Shown piece after piece: positions 11,601-21,800 of a stretch of DNA of 64,000 nt. The position numbers and the translations under genes were made by a program. Origin of the DNA: Beroe forskalii (lineage: Eukaryota > Ctenophora > Nuda > Beroida > Beroidae); contig WFMF01000017.1 in NCBI GenBank assembly GCA_011033025.1, positions 310,001 through 374,000 on the forward strand, given 5' to 3'. The stretch's first letter is position 1; each line of letters starts with the position of its first letter. Below the pieces are notes generated by a model. That model was not told the origin of the DNA. It was given only the letters and a program-made list of their open reading frames with translations, and ran no database searches.

Positions 11601-11910
11601 GAAATAGGCACTCTTTATTTCTTTCTTAGAGGCATTTTCATTGACTCCTAGTCGGTCTAGATGGACCTTGGAAATAAATCTGAAATGTAAAATGGAGATC
11701 TATAGAATCTCAATCAGCAAATGTTCATTACCAATACATTTAAAAAATTTCCTTGTCCTAAGTGGTGGAAAGAGAGCAATTCTAGAAACACCGTCAGCAG
11801 TATGATTCATAACTAGCTGTTGTCGGTATACTTTGGTCGGAGGAAGATGAGAAAATAAACCTGGCAAAGGGAAGAGCTTTGTATCTGAATGCTAAGCTAC
11901 ATCTTATCAT
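5485..11910 (-). CDS. Mitochondrial-type J-domain membrane protein, DNAJC4-like (5 coding exons)
   Basis: The coding exons on the minus strand are 11910-11861, 11679-11586, 8176-7989, 6020-5801 and 5676-5485. They total 744 nt, giving 247 aa. All introns are GT-AG and the phases (2, 0, 2, 0) match. The N-terminus (MIRCSLAFRYKALPFAR) is Arg-rich and lacks acidic residues, like a mitochondrial presequence. Residues 22-76 form the J domain: an LDRLGVNENAS start, a helix II with KSAYFKKAKE, HPD at 50-52, and a helix III ending QESYNALMS. A Ser-rich linker (129-142) precedes hydrophobic residues 149-183, then a charged tail (ERNPSFSREKSEVEKQ) ends at TGA. J proteins stimulate Hsp70 ATPase through HPD. 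The length and J-then-membrane order match animal DNAJC4 (known about 240 aa); DNAJC30 is the main alternative. A 3.3 kb minisatellite sits in intron 2. The assembled model is inferred; no transcript evidence is available. Confidence 0.8.
5801..6020 (-). CDS. J-domain gene, coding exon 4 (Ser-rich linker and membrane segment)
   Basis: The acceptor is gtttgtggacag and the donor TTAAAG then gtttaa, phase 0. It encodes VERQPLTGDSVGD, an eight-Ser run, and hydrophobic GVLLSLGVLLLTGCLF plus ILLAATLVLFL. An alternative donor (gttagt at 5822) would end in phase 2 and would not fit exon 5. Confidence 0.8.
6446..7290. mobile_element. Complete copy (A) of a terminal-inverted-repeat element
   Basis: Terminal repeats of about 110 bases (6446-6560 and about 7190-7290) are reverse complements. 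Each contains a subterminal palindrome of the type TATAGAGCCCTGC...GCAGGGCTCTATA and an ATTTAAATGTC block. The interior has no transposase. Interrupted relatives in the opposite orientation lie at 28596-32385 (copy B) and 44697-47729 (copy C). The element sits in intron 3 of the J-domain gene. Confidence 0.8.
7291..7988. other. Intron 3 of the J-domain gene, remainder
   Basis: There is no exon or known element here apart from three short ATTTCTCCCCCAT-like repeats near 7590-7650. Plus-strand open frames here look like chance. Confidence 0.4.
7989..8176 (-). CDS. J-domain gene, coding exon 3 (HPD and helix III)
   Basis: The acceptor is cacttttcaccgcag, followed by TGCCACCCGGAC, which encodes Cys-His-Pro-Asp. 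Helix III (AAEYVLLQESYNALMS) and a TPP-rich linker follow. The donor is AAGAG then gtctgt, phase 2. The acceptor and first coding bases are reiterated in the adjacent minisatellite. Confidence 0.88.
8177..11450. repeat. 34 bp minisatellite in the J-domain gene intron, about 95 units
   Basis: The unit is GTGTAGGCGGTGCCGGGTGG followed by CACTGCAGTGAAAA. There is a frequent A/G variant in CTGCAG/CTGCGG and an AAG/ATG variant, plus a few truncated units. On the minus strand every unit reads cacttttcaccgcag then TGCCACCCGG, which is the acceptor and first coding bases of exon 3. Because 34 is not a multiple of three, all three minus frames stay open for about a thousand codons. These giant frames are repeat artefacts. 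Confidence 0.95.
11586..11679 (-). CDS. J-domain gene, coding exon 2 (J helices I-II)
   Basis: The acceptor is tttacatttcag and the donor GAG then gtccgt. It encodes FISKVHLDRLGVNENASKKE and onward to KKAKE, the first half of a J domain. It ends in phase 0 just before the HPD-bearing exon. Confidence 0.85.
11861..11910 (-). CDS. J-domain gene, coding exon 1
   Basis: This exon holds the ATG and 16 further-coding triplets plus two bases. The donor is GCCAG then gttta. It ends in phase 2, which exon 2 requires. I chose this ATG because it is the only start I found upstream that splices into the J-domain frame. Confidence 0.65.
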
Positions 11911-12669
11911 GTGATCCTATCTAGAGAACTCTTGCACCATTTGGTTCTTAGTTCTGTTCCATAAACTGCAGGGGGTAAGGTACATAGGGCTTCACAGATC
12001 AGATGCCTCCATACTATGTCAAGAAAATGGTAATACTGACATACAGTACAATGTTTGTGTGTGCTCAGCATTCAAACTCAAAAGCAACACGTCAAAACGA
12101 TGCTAAACATGCCAAATAGGAAGTGATAAGTACGTTCCCATGGTAGAGACAAGTTTTTTTTCTTTTTTTTTCAGAAAAAACTGACTTTGCTATATCTCGA
12201 GTGGTCTTGGTGAGGACAATAAAAGAGCTGCATTGTCTCTTTCTTCTACCAGCCTTTTCTACCACCTATGGGAAGTGTTGCTTTAGAATTTGAGCACTGC
12301 AGTAATTATGCTGTTTATTCTACCAGCCTCATTCCTCAGTGATTATAGAATTAAATCTCGGCTATTTGCTGCCATCATTTTGCTATTCAAAGCAAGGTGG
12401 TAAACAAATCAATGGATGCAGTTTAATAAGCTCTCTCATCAATAACTTACAAGGTTAACTTTAACAGTAAAGTACAAACTTATAAAACATACTGACTTCA
12501 GTCTGACCTAGTGAAGAGATATTAGCTAATTTAGGGTCACGTAACTAGCCCTAGTCAGGCTTCACTAATGGATCCTTATGAGCGAAATACTAAGTTACCA
12601 TCAAATAAAGAACATATTTTGTCATTCAGAGGAACGAAATGAGGTTGAGTCTAGGTTGGATTGATACGG
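11911..12669. other. Intergenic spacer between the two host genes
   Basis: This should contain the 3' UTR of the CCP-like receptor gene and the promoter and 5' UTR of the J-domain gene, both minus strand. No other coding evidence is seen. Confidence 0.5.
12314..12319 (-). promoter_or_regulatory. Candidate poly(A) signal of the CCP-like receptor gene
   Basis: TTTATT on the plus strand is AATAAA on the minus strand, about 350 bases past the stop codon at 12670. The position is plausible but nothing else confirms it. Confidence 0.35.
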
Positions 12670-12838
12670 TCACTCATGATTTGTGTTCGGAGCTTTAACT
12701 TCCGGTGAAGAAATAGAAGCACTATCGAAGTCCTCATTAGTAACTTTAGTAGGCTTCCGCTGAGCTTGCTCCTTCTTAAAGACTGCCAACTTTTCACTGT
12801 ACTCCCTCTTTGCGGCGAGGTACTCCGCCCGTTTCTTA
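12670..12838 (-). CDS. Receptor-like gene, coding exon 8 (C-terminus)
   Basis: The acceptor is aacttatttctacag. It reads [20 protein letters not shown] to KAPNTNHE, then TGA. Its acceptor and first four bases (TAAG) are the core of the neighbouring minisatellite unit. Confidence 0.8.
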
Positions 12839-15800
12839 CTGTAGAAATAAGTTACATGACTCAAAACAGATAAACACACCAACTTACTGTTGAAATAAGT
12901 TACATGACTCAAAACAGATAAACACACCAACTTACTGTTGAAATAAGTTACATGACTCAAAACAGATAAACACACCAACTTACTGTTGAAATAAGTTACA
13001 TGGCTCAAAAACAGACAAACACACCAACTTACTGTTGAAATAAGTTACATGACTCAAAACAGATAAACACACCAACTTACTGTTGAAATAAGTTACATGA
13101 CTCAAAACCACTCAAAAACACATAAACACACCAACTTACTGTTGAAATAAGTTACATGACTCAAAACCACTCAGAAACAGATAAACACACCAACTTACTG
13201 TTGAAATAAGTTACATGACTCAAAAACAGATAAACACACCAACTTACTGTTGAAATAAGTTACATGACTCAAAACAGATAAACACACCAACTTACTGTTG
13301 AAATAAGTTACATGACTCAAAACAGACAAACACACCAACTTACTGTTGAAATAAGTTACATGGTGTACTCAAAAACAGATAAACACACCAACTTACTGTT
13401 GAAATAAGTTACATGACTCAAAAACAGATAAACACACCAACTTACTGTTGAAATAAGTTACATGGTGTACTCAGAAAACCACCAAATTTTACTGTAAAAA
13501 AACACACATGGTGTACTCAAAACAGACAAACACACCAACTTACTGTAGAAATAAGTTACATGACTCAAAACAGACAAACACACCAACTTACTGTTGAAAT
13601 AAGTTACATGGTGTACTCAAAAACAGATAAACACACCAACTTACTGTTGAAATAAGTTACATGACTCAAAAACACTCAAAAACACATAATGTGGGTGTCT
13701 GGGGTGAGAGTGGGAGATACCCTCTGATTTATCAAGCAATACGTCTTACACTTAATTATTTCAAACGAATATCCAAACTACCTGAGAGCACATTTATCAA
13801 AGCTGCACTGTGTGAACAAAAAGCATTAAATCTCCCTTGGTACAAAAACATTGAACCCCTTTTAAAAATTGATGAAATTTATCACCAAGATCACGTAACA
13901 GCGTCGCGTGTGTTAAAAAATCCAAATTTCAAACCAAAAATTGCGCCAAATGGCCAATCAAGAACTCAACCGCTACCAAGTCGCAAATTCCGTATACAGA
14001 CTATAGTAAAGTCACTTACTGAACACTTCACTAATTGCTGGGAATATGAAAAATCGGAATCGTCCAAATTATCATTCTATCATGCATGCAAGAAAAAATT
14101 CGCGAGAGAACCATATTTAGATATATCAAAGGGTTTTTCACGAAGATATAATACAACCAAATTCAGAATTAGTTCTCATGATCTGGAAATAGAATGTGGA
14201 AGATACAATAACGTACCGAGAGAAGCGCGTATTTGTTCATGGTGTAACACATCAATGGGTGTAAACGTGGTAGAAGATGAGGCTCACGCAATCAATGACT
14301 GACCTTTATGGTAGCCTGCGCAATAAGCTTATCACGAGACTGAATAAAGCCCCGGGATCTCAATTTCACGTGCCCATTAACCAACCCTCAACTTAAAACT
14401 CACTTTCACACTCTTCTATCACCATATCATGTCTTGACAAACCCGGACAACCACAGCACATTTAACGAACATCACACAGTCACTCAAACCGGGGATATCT
14501 TACAAAATCAGAGACGCGAATACATAATCAACTGTATGTGCACGTTTTTATGCCATGTCATAGAAACCAGACGCAAATATATCAACGAGTTAAAAGAAAA
14601 AGAGAACCGAGCAAACACACTCACTATTTATATAGCAAATGGCATATCACAAAACTAAAATGAAGGTAAAAATGGTGTGCCACATTCCGTCACTTATGCA
14701 CTGATTAACAATTCTCATACCTTACTCTTACACATTCACATCGGTTTGATTTCACTGCCAAATCTACAGGGTTGGAAATATCCTGCATACTGGGCCTCAC
14801 CTATTCACAGCCTATGCCCCAAGACTCGGTCACACCTCAGCACAGTAGTGCCCTACGATAGATTATCACCCTACAACCCTGTGTGCGAGGATTAATGCTA
14901 ATACAGATGATTATAGTATTGTGCCGAGAAGTCACACCCATTATCTAACGTCGAAAGAAACGTGAGAAATCACCTAACGTGAGAAATCACTATTTTATTC
15001 AACTAACGTGGGATTAAACTGCTCATATGAAAAGTGTGATGATAAAGTTAACTTTTGTGTGCGTTTCACCCAACCGAATCGACTTTCAAATAATAGGTTA
15101 ACGAAATGGTTGACGAATATTCTTAATTCTCAGACAATATGTTTATGGTTCAAATTGCTAGGAAGAGATAACTGTGAAATGATGAAATGGATTTCAAACA
15201 GCTATTGACAATTTGTGTGACTTTGTTTATCATAACCGATATGAACAATGAAAATATTGTGAGATTTTAATTTTTGATATCAGGATATTATCAAATATGA
15301 AAATATATGAGACAGGAAAGACTTTTACATGAAATAAAGGATGATGTTTGTTGTTGTTGTTATTGTACAATATAACAACCAACGTTAGTTGGTTGATATT
15401 TTATATTAAACCTTGTAAAACCTTGTAAACCTTGTAAACCTTGTAAACCATAAACACACCAACTTACTGTAGAAATAAGTTACATGACTCAAAACCACTC
15501 AAAAACACATAAACACACCAACTTACTGTAGAAATAAGTTACATGACTCAAAAACACTCAAAAACACATAAACACACCAACTTACTGTTGAAATAAGTTA
15601 CATGACTCAAAAACAGATAAACACACCAACTTACTGTTGAAATAAGTTACATGACTCAAAAACCACTCAAAAACAGATAAACACACCAACTTACTGTTGA
15701 AATAAGTTACATGACTCAAAACCACTCAAAAACAGATAAACACACCAACTTACTGTTGAAATAAGTTACATGGTGTACTCAAAACCACTCAAAAACAGAT

Positions 15801-18800
15801 AAACATACCAATTTTTCTATTTTTGAGTGTTTCTGAGTGTCACCACCACCAAGATTTAGTTCAGACCATGAATATAAAAAGGGCCATAGATCGTTTACCT
15901 ATAAGTACAACCATTGTCCAGTTCTAATTCTAGTTACATTTTGTAGATACATCTTATTGACGAGATACTGGCCTAGACGGATCGCTCAATTTACCGAACT
16001 ATCGAGAGTATTGGGGATGAAATTTTCACATTTTCTAAGTAGTTGACAACACGGATAGTGGAGATTGCAACTGCATAGTCCAGAAAGTCATCCAATTATT
16101 TAATCCACAATTCACCTCATCTCGATCCTAAGTAAGTTGACGTCAGACTGCCGGAGAGGTCTCTGCTCACTTGTCTCCTCTTGAGGTATAGAACGATGGG
16201 AAATGATGATCATTTCTCTTAATAAGAGCATTAGAAAATATATCTAAAATCATAGAATTAGCATTGACTCTGCTTGAGAGAAGTAGAAGCCATCTACCGA
16301 CCTATCTCAAGAGCTTGAAGTTGAGACCATATATTTATAACTCATACGGTCGTATAAAAGTAAACCAATGACCCCTTGGTGACCTCTACTGACCCTTTTT
16401 ACTACTTAACTAATTAAAACTGAGACTGAAAAGGATTTGTCGAAGTATGATTGACACCGAGAGGAGTTATACGAATATTTCTCTCCATGTCCAAGTATGT
16501 CAGGGAATACCTGGATTCTGACGAGGGGGTCGTCGCAAGGTGGATTTCTTTTACCAGTTAATTCAGCAACTCATGAAGAGTTTTAAGTTAACTTACATGT
16601 ATCCGGCACTCGGCAGGGGCTCTGAAGGGCCCGATATCTCGGTTACTCGCACCAGCCTCCCCTTGCTCTCATCCCAAACCAGCCTGTGAGTGTCGTCCAA
16701 TGGTTGGCTGGGCCTTTCACTGACACTGCACGGGTTATCATTTCGTGAAGTTGACCCATGTAATCGGGCCGGGATAAAGGAAGGATGCTTAAAATAAACT
16801 TTGATATGTACAATGTACGATGTACTGTGCAGTATACAGGTTGTAATGATACCTTAAAACACTATAAAGTATACATTTCACACCTGAGGTCGGAGTAAAC
16901 ACCTCCCCACCCGGAGCTAATGGCTCGTCTAGCGGCTGCCATGTGACCTGCCATAGTCTTCGTCTTGTTGTGTCTGCCCGTCTCCAGATCTTCCTTCGTT
17001 CTGTACATTTCAAGGAACCTATTATCAACCTATTATGTAGTATGTAATTATTTAGTCAAAGTTTCATTCATATCGTCAAGGTTCCAATCTGTAATTATAT
17101 AAAAATTGTGTTTGATATCCCTAATTTCTTCATATATTTTAACATTTTAACTTTTTTTAATCATCAATTAATATGGGCACATTTACTATTTTTATCTACA
17201 TACTACAGTACAGAAGTGTTGCAATATGATCAACCATGTCTCTATAATGATAATTTATTTCTCGGCTTCTATGATTATCATAAAAATATGATTTGATTGG
17301 TATAATTGTAGGGGAACACTGTTATTATGGCTAAGCTGTGTTGTGTTCCCCAAGTTCTATGTTGCATTAATAGGTAGGAAATTTTGAATAGTGTTATTGT
17401 ACATATTATTGCAATCCCAGTGGAATAATTATAAAATGTGGCAGGGAATGAGGATTTAGATGGAGAAAAATGTTTTTTTTGTTTAGCGGCGTCTATTCAG
17501 TCGTGATTTTATATATTGATCATGTGGAATTACATATCTTCACTACGCAACATTACACGATTAATTTACAGAGTTACAGCTCTACACATACAAATGAAAT
17601 AATGCAACGTGACTTTCTTTTCACATTGTGCAACGTGCACGCATGATTTAAGTGTTTCAGGACAAAATAGTAAGTATTATTTTGTGGCGCGCACACACTC
17701 GATGATTAACTAATTGCTTTATACACATATTCCGTGTACAAAGCAATTAGTGTAATCATCGAGTGGTGTGCGCGCCGCGCGCGCAGCGCACAACTTACCT
17801 TATTAAATTAAGCTCGGGACTCTGGTGCATAACGCAGAGACTAGAGAGCTGAATTACAATTTATACTATCATGGTGTCTTAATCAATCAATTTAAATGCC
17901 TTTCCGAGTCATTAGAGATTTCACTATCGTCTATCCAGACCATGATCTCGACGTCGACCTTACTATAACATTATTTCGGACCATATCATTATTATAAAGG
18001 AAAGAGGCACTTCTACGTTTGTGTATGAATAACCCAAACGCCGAAGCTAAAAACGTTGAAATCCCGCAATTTTTTGCAGGCGGTAGAAAAATAAACTTAA
18101 AAGATAGCATTAAAAATTATTTGAATTTAGGATTTTTCCGTAAATAATGCTCAAAGTTGAAAAGGAATCGCGAAAAAACAATATCGAGTTCAAGATTTAA
18201 TTCACCAGTTGCGCGCGTCGTTATGGTGATTGGTGATTATAGCGCGCAAAAACTGCACGTGCATTTTAACGAAGAATCTGCCATTTCGTTACTGTGTACT
18301 TTGGAAACGTTTCAACTGTTTTAAGTCATAATTTACGTTCTCAATGGAATTTTCGAGTTTGGTAAAAAATTTCAACAGAAGGCTATCAACTCTAATCACT
18401 ATTGTAGGAGAAAAGGTAAAAGTTGAACAATTTGTTCCATTGAGAAAATCATCGATAATTCTTTCATATATCAAGATATTAATTGTAGTTTCGATGGTGT
18501 GCTGCGAGGATTCGACAGGAGGAATTCATATTGACTCAAGTGAGAAGTGGGTTCTAAACAGATGAAAATGCGGACAATTTTGACTTCAATGATGAGTTTG
18601 GATTCAAATCTGTTGCCCATCTTTTCTCCGAATCTGAACTTTGGATTATGAATAATAATAATAATAATAATAATGTTTTGGCAGCTTAGCCAACTCAACT
18701 CTTACATAAAAACTCTAAATCTACCCCAATTCCAAATCATACTGTAGATTGTTATTCAGTTTGGTGATTAACAAACAAATCAGTGGACCTCTCATACTTC

Positions 18801-21800
18801 TATTTAGAGTCTGAGTTCGAACTGACCAACGCAGTACGACGACGTCGTCCAAATGAACCATTGCTAACAACCTCACCCTTTTTACGAATGACCCATTTAA
18901 TAGATGGTTCGTTTTGATCTTTTCCTTCAATTTTTTCGACGAGTTCTGCTCTTGCTTTTCGTTCAGCAAATGTCCGATCCGGTGCGATGTAAACTTTGGA
19001 GTACTCTTCAGAGCGTTTCAGATGCTTCGACCTTTCTAGCACCTTGGTCGCAATGAACTCACTCTGGAACTGAACTCGTAGTGTACAGGTTGATACGTCT
19101 TGTCCTATTTCGTCATCATGATGGAAATCGTTCGATTTCAATAGTTCCACATAATTAGGTTTTATGGTAAACTCTAATCTATTCTCCATTCGTTTCAGTA
19201 CACCGTCAAGTTCACTTCTGTAGTCGAAGATATCATTCTCGAGATCATCGTGAATTCCTCGTATACCATAGAATACGAGGTTACATCTTCTGTTGGACGC
19301 TTTCATCTCTCGGAAACCATTTGCTTAGCCAATTTTTCGGGTTGATTGCTTACTCCGTTGTTATAAGTTTCTGCTGACTTCTGTAGTATATCGGCATATG
19401 ATGAAACTTTTTCAGCCTCTTCATACACTTTTTCTGCCTGATTCTCAATGTCTGCCTTGAGTTCCGATAATTTCTTTCCATTTTCTTTGACTTCTTCCAG
19501 GATGCTGTTCATCATTGTAGTTTGGGAGGACATTCCTTCTTCAATGCTAGAGTTCAGAGTATCAATTTGATGTCTTTCCATTTTCATGTTTTCTGTTTCT
19601 TTCTTGTGGTTCTTGAGATATTTCTGGGCCTCATAAAGGCATGTGAAAAGATCAAATGTCAACTCTGACATGGGCCCTTTGTTGAACTTTTTTTCAATAT
19701 CTTTCGGTTTTACTCCGCCACTTCCTCCAAGCGTGAAAATCTCGGAACAAAGCTCTTCCATTCGTACCACCAGGGAATCCAGTTTACTCGTCATAGTTGT
19801 TCACAAGTCGCACAAACCACAAGGTGGTAGGTGGAGAGGTGGTGTCGCCTTACTGGTACTGTTAAAAGTCGGAGAGCGAAATCGAAACAAACGATAAGTA
19901 GAAATAAGAGAAGTAGAGTAGAAATAAGAGAAGTTGAAACCATTGTTGAAACCATTGTTCTTGAGATCTTCTTACTTTCTTATTTACTGTTATGTGTCCT
20001 CGATATAAATTTGCAATCTCAAAATCTGCACTATTTATTGATTCATATTCAAATCCTATACAAATAAATTTCGTAATTTCGTTACGTTACACCCCTACCC
20101 CCAGTAACAAAAAATTGCATCAATGACTTCGTTCAATTTGTTGTACGTCCAACTGACTATACGTCCAATTAAAGTTAGGAGTGAGTTATAAACAGATGAA
20201 AATGAGGACAATTTTTAATTCAATTTTTTTGCTCATCTTTTCTCCGAATCTGGACTTTGGATTATGAAACCATTGTTCTTGAAATCTTCTTATTTACTGT
20301 TGTGTCCTCGACATTAATTTAGTAATTTACGATCGCAAAATCTGCAATTTTTAAAATTAATATTCAAATCCTATGCAAATATTTCGTAATTTCTTTACGT
20401 TGCACCCCTACCCCCAGTAACAAAAATTGCTTCAATGACTTCGTTCAATTTATTGTACATCCAACTGACTATACGTCCAATTAAACGGAAAACCCAACGG
20501 GTTTTCTCGTCATTATTATAAAGGATTAAGGCAGTTGAAGCACCGTGCTTAGCGCAACCCAAACGCCGGCTAAAAACGGAGTTGAAATCCCGCAATTTTT
20601 TGCAGGGCAGTAGAAAAATAAATTCCCTCTACAGAAGCATTATTTTATTTGAATTTAGGCTTTAGATTTTCCGTAATTAATGCTCAAAGTTGAAAAGGAA
20701 TCATGAAAAACAATATCGAGTTCAAGATTTAATTCACCAGTTGCGCGCGTCGTTATGGTGATTGTGATTGCGCGCAAAAAACTGCACGTGCATTTTAACG
20801 AAGAATCTGCCATTTCGTTACTGTGTACTTTGGAAACGTTTCAACTGTTTTAAGTCATAATTTACGTTCTCAATGGAATTTTCGAGTTTGGTAAAAAGAT
20901 TGCAACAGAAGGCTATCAACTCTAATCACTATTGTAGGAGAAAAGGTAAGACTTGAGCATTTTGTTCCATTGTAAAAATCAGCGATAATTCTTCCATGTG
21001 AAGATATTCGTAGTTTCGATGGTTTTTTGCGGGGATGCGACAGAAGGAGATATTTATAATTGCTCAAGCTATAAGTGGGTTCTAAATAGTAAATAGTTAC
21101 AGATAAAAATGCGGTCAATTTTGATTCAATGAGCTTGGATTCAAATTTGTTGCCCATCTTTTCTGCGAATCTGAAGTTTGGATGAGAAAACCAATGTTCT
21201 TGAGTTCTTCTTACTTACAGTCCTAAAGATTAATTTACAATCGCAAAATCTGCAATATTTTTGATACATAATCAAATCCTATGTAAATATTTCGTAATTT
21301 CGTTACGTTGTACCCCTACCCCCAGTAACAAAAAAATTGCCTCAATGACTTCGTTCAATTTATTGTACGTCCAACTGAATATACGTCCAATGAAAGATAA
21401 AACCCAACGGGTTTTCTCGTATGGTATATAAAATAGATGGACACGCGCCAATCGGGTCCATTTTGGGATACTGCCCGAGGGCATAAGCCCGAGGGATGTA
21501 TCCGGTTTTTGCCCGAGCCCGTAGGGCGAGGGTCTAAACCAATATGGACCCGATCAGGCAAGTGTCTATATATTATAGACCCGCATGAAAACGTCAGAGG
21601 GTTCTATAATTATATGGCTTCTATGGAACACTATGAATCACATAAACACTACATTCACACAATAGATGACATAACTAGTTCCTGGACGTATTAACCCTTT
21701 GAAGTCGATTGGTCACCTGTGACCCATGACATGAAATGCATTCTGTGCATTCATTACAATGAGTTTGAGGCCATATTTTACAGTTTCTATTCAATCAATG

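Larger units (their letters stand above)
18653..19946 (-). mobile_element. ORF1-only non-LTR retrotransposon (HAL1-like layout)
   Basis: The copy at 43282-44518 shows the empty site: its sequence runs uninterrupted through TTATGAAACCATTG. Here the insert begins at 18653 with a (TAA)n run, which on the minus strand is a 3' (TTA)n tail. TGAA flanks both ends as a possible short target duplication. Only ORF1-type reading frames are present between a short leader and about 100 bases of 3' UTR; there is no endonuclease or reverse transcriptase. Confidence 0.75.
17987..21420. repeat. Two tandem copies of a noncoding repeat family
   Basis: Unit 1 (17987-20510) and unit 2 (20511-21420) both start CATTATTATAAAGG and end AACCCAACGGGTTTTCTCGT, which forms a small hairpin. 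Unit 1 contains an internal duplication (about 19950-20200 and 20270-20510) and a nested retrotransposon. An inverted copy lies at 43282-44518. Confidence 0.8.

Noticed and set aside
16789-17028. Alternative frame of exon 6 reading [20 protein letters not shown]
   Set aside because: It needs a phase that exon 5 does not supply and meets a stop early in exon 7. The other frame fits both neighbours.
21690-21720. piggyBac-like terminus (TTAACCCTTTGA)
   Set aside because: No matching inverted end at a second TTAA was found.
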